Below are positions 1-4,319 of a stretch of 5,333 nt of DNA, one piece after another. Below the pieces are notes generated by a model that saw nothing but the letters and a program-made list of their open reading frames with translations, did not search any database and was not told where the DNA came from. The position numbers and the translations under genes are program-made. Within the stretch, counting starts at the first letter, position 1, and each line of letters opens with the position of its first letter. This DNA comes from Patescibacteria group bacterium (GTDB lineage Bacteria > Patescibacteriota > Gracilibacteria > JAHISY01): positions 1 to 5,333 of the forward strand of contig JAHISY010000046.1 in NCBI GenBank assembly GCA_018817365.1, written 5' to 3'.

Positions 1-120
1 CAGCCGTTTCAATTCTTCAATTGGCTGGATGATGTCGAGGAGTCCGCCGCATTCGCAAACAACATGGTTTTCATTGATTCCGAATTTCTTTCCGCACGTG
101 ATGCAAGAGAGTTTTTGCAC
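1..120 (-). CDS. thrC: Threonine synthase, N-terminal fragment (runs off the left edge)
   Basis: Threonine synthase is a PLP enzyme that converts O-phospho-L-homoserine to L-threonine and phosphate in the cytoplasm. Only the first 40 codons are present. The peptide begins (GTG read as Met) MQKLSCITCGKKFGINENH and continues VVCECGGLLDIIQPIEELK. It shows a zinc-ribbon cysteine set: C6-x2-C9, then C22-x-C24 followed by GGLLDI. This CxxCG...CxCGGLL(D/E) arrangement at the very N-terminus is typical of the archaeal/bacterial class of ThrC that carries a zinc ribbon ahead of the PLP fold. The PLP lysine and catalytic domain lie outside the window. I chose GTG at 120 because an in-frame TAA lies three codons upstream and no other start fits. 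There is no Shine-Dalgarno sequence. An extended -10 box ends exactly 6 nt before the GTG, so the message may be leaderless. A different zinc-ribbon protein cannot be fully excluded from 40 residues. Confidence 0.82.
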   Translation of the reverse strand, partial: MQKLSCITCGKKFGINENHVVCECGGLLDIIQPIEELKRL

Positions 121-126
121 GCAGGC

Positions 127-135
127 ATTTTAGCA
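127..135 (-). promoter_or_regulatory. Extended -10 promoter element for thrC
   Basis: On the minus strand the sequence is TGC-TAAAAT (135 to 127), a TGn extended -10 with five of six matches to TATAAT. Six nucleotides separate it from the GTG start, which places the expected transcription start on or next to the start codon. No good -35 hexamer sits 17 bp upstream, as expected for extended -10 promoters. The same TTTGCTAAAAT-type motif recurs upstream of the tRNA block. Assignment is by motif only. Confidence 0.45.
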
Positions 136-140
136 AGAAA

Positions 141-160
141 GTTCACGGTCGGTAGTTCAC
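141..160. repeat. Direct hexamer repeat GTTCAC-8-GTTCAC in the thrC promoter region
   Basis: Two identical GTTCAC hexamers lie at 141-146 and 155-160, a 14-bp centre-to-centre spacing, and bracket the position where a -35 box would be expected for the thrC -10 element. They could be half-sites for a regulator that compensates for the missing -35. The 14-bp period does not match a whole helical turn, and chance is a real alternative. Confidence 0.2.
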
Positions 161-257
161 AATTTATCTCATGCAACCTCATTCGCAGTGGTCTTTTTCG
201 TGTTTGGATTTATTCATTTCTTGCCAAAACTTCGCCCATCTTTTGTTTTTGTTTCGC

Positions 258-3200
258 TTAGGTTTCGGAGGATTTTATCGGGAGGACTTCATCACTTTTC
301 ACTTCCTCTTCCAAAGCCTCTACTGCTCTCTGTAATCCACTCGCCCAATCCACGCCGAGATCATGCACATCGATTTTCAATTTGTCTCCGCTGATTTGCC
401 ACTTCGCATTCTCAAGTAATGCCGACATAATATTGCCCGGCTTCACTTTTTCGCCGAGTGAGAGAATCGCTTCGCGCTTCCGCGGACCGATCCGCCCCAC
501 TTTCACTGCCACCACGCCCGCTTTTCGACACGCGAGTTTCAGCCGGATTACTTTGAAGAGATTAGTCACTTCGATTGGCAGATGCCCGAATTCTTCAATG
601 AGTTCGTGTTTTTGTTCATTTAATTCCTCTACCGAATCTACTGAAGAAAGTTTTTGGTACGTCCGGATTTTTTCCTTCGTATCCGAAATATAATTCGTCG
701 GAATGAAAGCCGAGAGCGGCACCTCGAGATTCACATCTTTTTTCACGCCTTCCTTCGTTTCTTCACCCGTCTCCACCTTCTTGCCTGCCTTCAAATCTTC
801 GACAGCTTGATTCAGCATTCGCACGAAATGTGAAACGCCAACGACGTTGATTGCTCCAGACTGGCTGGCTCCGAGGATATCGCCGGCCCCACGGATTTCC
901 AAATCTTTCATCGCGATCTCGAATCCCGCGCCGAGTTCGCTCGCCTCCACGATTGCCCGCAAGCGTTTTTTAGCATCTGTTTTGAGATGCCGCGTATTGT
1001 AAAGAAAAAATGCGTATGCCTGCTTGCGGCTCCTGCCGACTCTCCCCCGCAGTTGATAAAGTTGACCGAGTCCGAAATTTTCCGCGTCATTCACGATGAG
1101 AGTGTTTGCGTTCGGAAGGTCAATTCCATTCTCGATGATTGCCGACGAGACGAGAACGTCGAACTCTCCATTTTTGAAATCCAAAATCCGATTCTCGAGT
1201 TCATCCGCTTTCAACTGACCGTGAGTTACCACGAATTTCGCTTCAGGCACGAGGCTCCGCAATTTATCCGCGATGCCCTCGATCGTTGCCACGCGATTAT
1301 GCAAGAAATAAACTTGTCCGCCGCGTTGCCGTTCTTTTTCAATCGCTTCCCGAATCAGATGCCACGAAAAATGCCGCACCTCCGTGACGATCGGCAGCCG
1401 ACCGGGCGGGGGAGTACTGATCGTGGTGATGTCGCGCAATTTATTCAAAGCCATATTCAACGTCCGCGGAATCGGCGTGGCAGTCATTGTCAAAATATCA
1501 ACTTGCTTCCGCAACTCTTTTAATTTTTCTTTCTGTTTCACGCCGAAACGTTGCTCCTCGTCGATGATTACCAGACCGAGATCTTTGAATTTCACATCCG
1601 GTTGCAATAAACGGTGCGTGCCAATCACGATTTGCACGCTGCCATCCGCCAGTCCCGCCAGAATCTTTTTCTGCTGCGCGGGAGTTTTGAATCGGCTCAA
1701 CATTTCACAACTCACATCGAAACCTTCAAGCCGCTTCGAAAAACTTTTGAAATGTTGATCGGTCAAAATTGTAATCGGCGAGATGAACGCAACTTGCTTC
1801 CCGCTCATCGCCGCCTTGAAAGCCGCGCGCATGGCCACTTCCGTTTTGCCGAAACCGACATCACCGCACACCAGCCGATCCATCGGTTTTCCTGCTTCCA
1901 TATCCTGCTTCACGTCCTGAATCGCGCGCAGCTGACCGGGAGTTTCTTCGTACGGAAAATTCTTTTCAAATTCCGCCTGCTTCCCGCCGTCCAATCCAAA
2001 TTTCACGCCGACTGCCGCCGCGCGGGCAGCGTACAAATTCAACAATTCTTTTGCCACCTGCTTTGTTTCCGCCGCCACCCGTTTTTGCACGGTCGTCCAT
2101 TCGCTGCTTCCCAATCTCGTCAATCGCGGCGGCGCGTCACCCGTTCCGATAAAACGGTTCACTTTATCCGCTTGATCAATCGGCACGAAAAGTTTGTCGC
2201 CGGCGGCGTAGTCGATCCGCAAATATTCGCGCGTGATCTCATCCACCGTTTTCTGCTCAATTCCCCGAAAAATTCCGATTCCATGGTCGAGGTGGACGAC
2301 GAAGTCGCCATTCCGCAGGCTCGTGATGAAATCGAGATAAACTTTTTGCTCACTCACGCTTTTTCCGCTCCGCTGAAATCCGAAAATCTCGCGGTCGGTA
2401 ATCACGGCGATTTTCATTTCCGGATTTTGAAAAGCCTGTGGCGAGAAATCCTCCTCCGCGAGCTCCATGATTTTCACGCTCGTTCCCTCGCCAAAAACAA
2501 AATTATATTCCTCCAAAATGCCGACGAGTTCGGCGCGCTGCTTCGTGAGAATCAAAACACTCCAGCCACCCTCTTTTTTTGCTCGCAGATCGTCAATAAG
2601 GTCGCGCGGCGTCACGAATTTCAAAATACTCAAAAAACGAAGATGGATAAATTCCACATCTTCTTCGGGGAAGCTCGTGAAAAATATTTTTTTTATCGCC
2701 GGATTTTTGGCGAGCCACTCGCTGACCGGCGGCAGTTTTTCCTCGAAAAAGTCCTCGCCGCCATTTCCGTTTTCTTCTCCGATGATTTCATCCGCGATCA
2801 AAGTCGTGTCATCTGGCAGAGCGGTGATAAGTTCCACTGTTTCATGTTCACAGTCGATCGGCAAAAGTTTGAGAGTTTGCAGTTTGCAGTTTGCAGTTTG
2901 CAGATTCCCTTTTTTAATCTCACGACTCGAAATCGATTCGACATTCTCTCCGTCAAGGTCGATTGCGAAAGCAGAATTCTCGTTCGGCGGAAAGATTGAA
3001 ATCGTACTTCCCATCGCGCGGTAAGTTCCCGCCGCGAGCTCGTCCGCGCTCTCCACATTTTCATATCCCCGCGAAATCAAATCGTTGAAAAATTCGGTGC
3101 GATTTAATTTCTCGCCGACCTTGATTTCCAAACTTTCCCTCTCGAGCTGCGCGAGATCGGGCAATAAAGTTTGCGCGTCGTGAAAAGTCGTGAGGAGAAT

Positions 3201-3572
3201 CACATTTTTTTCTCGCAATGCAAGAGCCTCGCGGATCAACCTCAAAGTCCGCTCCCGCTCGCTTTCATCGTCTTTTTCGGAAGTAAAAAGTTTCATTCTT
3301 CGCGATTGCCATGCCGCAAGGTGTGAAAAAAGCGCGTTCGCCTCGCCGGTATCATTCACTACCCACACAGCGAGATTCTCCGCGTTACCGAGAAGTTTGC
3401 TCACGAGCAAACTTTTGGCGGAAGTATTTCCCGCACCCGAAAGCGTCAACCCTCGAGATATTTCGGGGGTTGATCTCTTCGCAAATTCTTTTCGCAATTT
3501 TTCAAAAAGGTTTTCTGGGAAAACCCTGCCAAAAGTCCCCTTTGGGGCGAAGTCGAAAGATTTTGAACTCAA
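258..3572 (-). CDS. mfd: Transcription-repair coupling factor Mfd
   Basis: Mfd is an ATP-driven DNA translocase that pushes stalled RNA polymerase off damaged DNA and hands the site to UvrA. The protein has 1104 residues, against about 1150 in E. coli. Residues ~15-340 form the degenerate UvrB-like module (D1a/D2/D1b) with no working Walker A. The RNA polymerase-interacting domain is ~420-476 (GDFVVHLDHGIGIFRG, then LFVP). The helicase core follows: TPGQ at 544, Walker A GDVGFGKT at 570, THRLL at 652, DEEQRFG at 671, TATPIPRTL at 697, ENGIDLPNANT at 814 and QLRGRVGR at 840. The TRG motif is ~890-906 (LEIRGAGDILG), and the C-terminal autoinhibitory TRCF domain is ~947-1075. The start is TTG at 3572; an in-frame TGA seven codons upstream leaves no earlier ATG or GTG. 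The stop is TAA. A heptanucleotide repeat codes for residues 224-233. All catalytic motifs are intact. Confidence 0.97.
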   Translation of the reverse strand: MSSKSFDFAPKGTFGRVFPENLFEKLRKEFAKRSTPEISRGLTLSGAGNTSAKSLLVSKLLGNAENLAVWVVNDTGEANALFSHLAAWQSRRMKLFTSEKDDESERERTLRLIREALALREKNVILLTTFHDAQTLLPDLAQLERESLEIKVGEKLNRTEFFNDLISRGYENVESADELAAGTYRAMGSTISIFPPNENSAFAIDLDGENVESISSREIKKGNLQTANCKLQTLKLLPIDCEHETVELITALPDDTTLIADEIIGEENGNGGEDFFEEKLPPVSEWLAKNPAIKKIFFTSFPEEDVEFIHLRFLSILKFVTPRDLIDDLRAKKEGGWSVLILTKQRAELVGILEEYNFVFGEGTSVKIMELAEEDFSPQAFQNPEMKIAVITDREIFGFQRSGKSVSEQKVYLDFITSLRNGDFVVHLDHGIGIFRGIEQKTVDEITREYLRIDYAAGDKLFVPIDQADKVNRFIGTGDAPPRLTRLGSSEWTTVQKRVAAETKQVAKELLNLYAARAAAVGVKFGLDGGKQAEFEKNFPYEETPGQLRAIQDVKQDMEAGKPMDRLVCGDVGFGKTEVAMRAAFKAAMSGKQVAFISPITILTDQHFKSFSKRLEGFDVSCEMLSRFKTPAQQKKILAGLADGSVQIVIGTHRLLQPDVKFKDLGLVIIDEEQRFGVKQKEKLKELRKQVDILTMTATPIPRTLNMALNKLRDITTISTPPPGRLPIVTEVRHFSWHLIREAIEKERQRGGQVYFLHNRVATIEGIADKLRSLVPEAKFVVTHGQLKADELENRILDFKNGEFDVLVSSAIIENGIDLPNANTLIVNDAENFGLGQLYQLRGRVGRSRKQAYAFFLYNTRHLKTDAKKRLRAIVEASELGAGFEIAMKDLEIRGAGDILGASQSGAINVVGVSHFVRMLNQAVEDLKAGKKVETGEETKEGVKKDVNLEVPLSAFIPTNYISDTKEKIRTYQKLSSVDSVEELNEQKHELIEEFGHLPIEVTNLFKVIRLKLACRKAGVVAVKVGRIGPRKREAILSLGEKVKPGNIMSALLENAKWQISGDKLKIDVHDLGVDWASGLQRAVEALEEEVKSDEVLPIKSSET
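2874..2903. repeat. Heptanucleotide tandem repeat (AGTTTGC x4 plus AG) inside mfd
   Basis: Four perfect AGTTTGC units plus two bases of a fifth span 30 bp. On the coding strand they encode residues 224-233 of Mfd, LQTANCKLQT. They fall in the linker after the D2 module and before the conserved LKLLPI segment, where other Mfd proteins have a short variable stretch. The unit length is not a multiple of three, so gain or loss of a single copy would shift the mfd frame and truncate the protein before all helicase motifs. Confidence 0.95.
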
Positions 3573-3606
3573 AAAACTTTTACTAAAAAATCAATTGAAC
3601 TTTTTT

Positions 3607-3648
3607 ACACTTTCCTCCAAAACTTGGCGGGAGAGCCAAATTAAGTGT
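3607..3648 (-). promoter_or_regulatory. Structured mfd 5' leader: long stem with bulged GGAGG
   Basis: In the minus-strand RNA, ACACUU (3648-3643) runs directly into AAUUUGGC (3642-3635), then loop UCUCCC, then GCCAAGUU (3628-3621), an 8-nt bulge UUGGAGGA (3620-3613), and AAGUGU (3612-3607). That makes 8 bp (one G-U) plus 6 bp. The bulge is Shine-Dalgarno-like, but the only start codon close by is GUG followed at once by UAA. The mfd TTG start is about 40 nt further on. The loop contains CUCC, which could pair with GGAG of the bulge. The predicted transcription start coincides with the 5' edge of the stem. It could be an mRNA-stabilising 5' hairpin, a translational control element, or a poor terminator for the tRNA. 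Confidence 0.45.
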
Positions 3649-3652
3649 GGGA

Positions 3653-3681
3653 AGTTTAGGAATGTTTGATGACAATGTCAA
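3653..3681 (-). promoter_or_regulatory. Predicted sigma-70-type promoter for mfd
   Basis: A perfect -35 TTGACA (3681-3676) is separated by 17 bp from TAAACT (3658-3653), which matches TATAAT at four of six positions. The expected start is near 3646, giving a ~74-nt leader before the mfd TTG. The stretch just upstream (3682-3715) is strongly AT-rich and could act as an UP element. The -35 box overlaps the 11-bp palindrome TGACAATGTCA (3671-3681 region), a possible but unproven operator. Confidence 0.6.
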
Positions 3682-3704
3682 ATTATAAATCCAAATTACA
3701 AATC
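3680..3704. repeat. AT-rich direct repeat between tRNA and mfd promoter
   Basis: AAATTATAAATC (3680-3691) and AAATTACAAATC (3693-3704) match at 11 of 12 positions with a 13-bp period, followed by a partial third unit AAATCC. It is simple AT-rich spacer sequence of a kind I associate with intergenic regions of Patescibacteria. It lies immediately upstream of the mfd -35 box. Confidence 0.6.
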
Positions 3705-3732
3705 AAATCCAAACTTTGAGGTGGGTTTAAAC

Positions 3733-3809
3733 TGGTGGAGGCGACCAGAATCGAACTGGCAGCTACAAGGTGTCAAGCCATGTCGTGTTGCCAATTACAC
3801 CACGCCCCC
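3733..3809 (-). tRNA. tRNA with abnormal anticodon arm; isotype unresolved
   Basis: The gene is 77 nt including an encoded CCA. The acceptor stem GGGGGCG pairs with CGCCTCC, with G3-U70, discriminator A73 and CCA at 3735-3733. Positions 8-9 are TG. The D arm is GTGT-AATTGGCA-ACAC, base 26 is G, and the T arm is GCCAG-TTCGATT-CTGGT. These three arms are canonical. The anticodon arm is not: the best fold is ACATGG-CTTGACA-CCTTGT, with a T-T mismatch and one nucleotide more than standard. Placing U33 in the 7-nt loop gives anticodon UGA (Ser, codon UCA), but C37 is unusual and there is no long variable arm as tRNA-Ser requires. UUG (Gln), which the body resembles, or GAC (Val) need worse folds. 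G3-U70 plus A73 is the alanine identity set. It could be a real odd tRNA or a decayed one. Confidence 0.85.
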
Positions 3810-3825
3810 TCGCACCAGCCGTGCC

Positions 3826-3854
3826 AGCATACAAAAATAGCTCGCGAAGAGCAA
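3826..3854 (-). promoter_or_regulatory. Possible tRNA promoter overlapping the upstream terminator
   Basis: TTGCTC (3854-3849) and TATGCT (3831-3826) are exactly 17 bp apart, with the expected start near 3819, about 10 nt before the mature tRNA 5' end. Only ~23 bp separate the terminator T-run from the tRNA, so a dedicated promoter has to overlap the hairpin; otherwise the tRNA depends on read-through. The hexamers match consensus only moderately. Confidence 0.3.
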
Positions 3855-3861
3855 GCTATTT
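3832..3861 (-). terminator. Rho-independent terminator upstream of the tRNA
   Basis: The minus-strand RNA reads AAAUAGCUUGC-UCUUC-GCGAGCUAUUU followed by UU-G. This is an 11-bp stem (one U-G wobble) with a 5-nt loop, and its 3' arm runs into a five-U tract (3837-3833). On the plus strand the same stem has a C-A mismatch and no T-run, so the element is directional. It ends transcription coming from the DUF4870-like gene or from the promoter at 3917-3945. Confidence 0.8.
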
Positions 3862-3864
3862 AAG

Positions 3865-3907
3865 TGACACCTTGCAGGGACATGATGTAATCAGTCCAAC
3901 ATGGCTT
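3865..3907 (+). repeat. Permuted, opposite-strand partial copy of the tRNA D/anticodon region
   Basis: On the plus strand this stretch contains TGACACCTTGCAG (3865-3877), TGTAAT (3886-3891) and ACATGGCTT (3899-3907). The tRNA, on the minus strand, has TGTAAT (3799-3794), then ACATGGCTT (3783-3775) overlapping by one base with TGACACCTTGTAG (3775-3763). The blocks match at 12 of 13, 6 of 6 and 9 of 9 positions, but the 3' block comes first, as in a circular permutation. The acceptor and T arms are not recognisably copied. Confidence 0.5.
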
Positions 3908-3916
3908 TCTGCGGGA

Positions 3917-3945
3917 ATTTTAGCAAATCTAATTTTTAAAAGCAA
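3917..3945 (-). promoter_or_regulatory. Extended -10 promoter upstream of the tRNA block
   Basis: TGC-TAAAAT (3925-3917) is preceded by a 17-bp spacer and TTGCTT (3945-3940), which matches TTGACA at three positions. The site starts 6 bp after the stop codon of the DUF4870-like gene. It shares TTTGCTAAAAT-like sequence with the thrC promoter. A start near 3910 is expected. Confidence 0.45.
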
Positions 3946-3951
3946 ATCAAA

Positions 3952-4302
3952 TTATTTTTTGGAGCGAGCAGCCAACATTGCCATCCACTCCACGAAATCC
4001 GCGACGAGCGGGAGGTTGTATTTTTTCCCTGCGGAGGCATGGATGAAGCCAGCGACAGCTCCCGCCGCGAAAAGCAGCGCGAGGTAAGCTCCGAAATTCG
4101 GAATCAAAAAGTAGGCGAGGAAAAAATAAATCGAAAGCAAAATCCCGTTCAGCGTGTGTTCCGCGATGAATCTCTCGCGGCGATGCGCATAAAAAATCAA
4201 AAAATTCACGAGCGGAATGTAGCCGACGGCGGCGAGGTGGCGGGCTTCTCGATTCACGGAATGAAGATTAGCGCGATGCGTGATGTGGGAGTGGGCTGAC
4301 AC
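3952..4302 (-). CDS. Small DUF4870-like integral membrane protein
   Basis: The protein has 116 residues and no assigned biochemical function. A short, basic, His-rich N-terminus (1-20) precedes about three hydrophobic segments at ~22-39, ~52-68 and ~71-89. The signature ERFIAEHTLNGILLSIYF (43-60), followed by the glycine-containing AGKKYNLPLV (91-100), fits the DUF4870/Tic20-like small membrane protein pattern: a polar FxxxH element ahead of a helix, then G-x-x-x-x-(I/L)P before the last helix. It should sit in the cytoplasmic membrane. The start is GTG at 4302; an in-frame TAA lies just upstream. A second GTG at 4257 would give a 101-residue form starting MNREARHLAAVGY, which matches the family start better. 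No Shine-Dalgarno sequence is visible for either. It begins 17 nt after the stop of the preceding gene, so cotranscription is likely. The family call is by pattern memory and is moderate. Confidence 0.75.
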   Translation of the reverse strand: MSAHSHITHRANLHSVNREARHLAAVGYIPLVNFLIFYAHRRERFIAEHTLNGILLSIYFFLAYFLIPNFGAYLALLFAAGAVAGFIHASAGKKYNLPLVADFVEWMAMLAARSKK

Positions 4303-4319
4303 GAAGTTTAGGATTGAAT

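Larger units (their letters stand above)
3832..3910 (-). ncRNA. Candidate small transcript between a promoter-like site and the terminator
   Basis: An extended -10 box predicts a start near 3910 and the intrinsic terminator ends near 3832, giving ~79 nt with no gene of normal size. The RNA can form a hairpin GGAC-UGAU-UAC-AUCA-U-GUCC (one bulge) and then the terminator stem. Two segments, AAGCCAUGU (3907-3899) and CUGCAAGGUGUCA (3877-3865), are complementary to adjacent parts of the neighbouring tRNA anticodon arm; the second forms 13 consecutive pairs with one G-U. An alternative reading is a leader peptide ORF, ATG at 3883 encoding MSLQGVT and ending at the terminator stem. I do not recognise a known RNA family, and it may be no more than spacer. 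Confidence 0.3.

Noticed and set aside
64..394. Short plus-strand frames over the thrC-mfd gap
   Set aside because: They cross the start of thrC and the end of mfd on the opposite strand and have no recognisable content.
2874..2903. Heptamer array as a CRISPR or iteron array
   Set aside because: Units are 7 bp with no spacers, only four copies, and embedded in a conserved coding frame. There are no neighbouring cas or replication genes.
1614..2999. 461-codon open frame on the plus strand
   Set aside because: It lies wholly antisense to the UvrB-like, RNA polymerase-interacting and helicase-core regions of mfd. Its translation has no domain-like pattern and it has no promoter or ribosome-binding site. 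It is a shadow of the mfd codon usage.
3671..3681. TGACAATGTCA palindrome as a defined operator
   Set aside because: It overlaps the -35 box and is only five pairs per arm. No regulator gene or second site supports it, so it is mentioned only within the promoter entry.
3722..3740. GGTGG-GTTTAAAC-TGGTGG near the tRNA 3' end as an attachment site or terminator
   Set aside because: The GGTGG copies are direct rather than inverted, one belongs to the tRNA CCA end, and no integrase gene or second att copy is visible in the window.
3770..4087. Plus-strand frame across the tRNA and the DUF4870-like gene
   Set aside because: It runs antisense through a tRNA and through a better supported membrane-protein gene. 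Its content is not protein-like.
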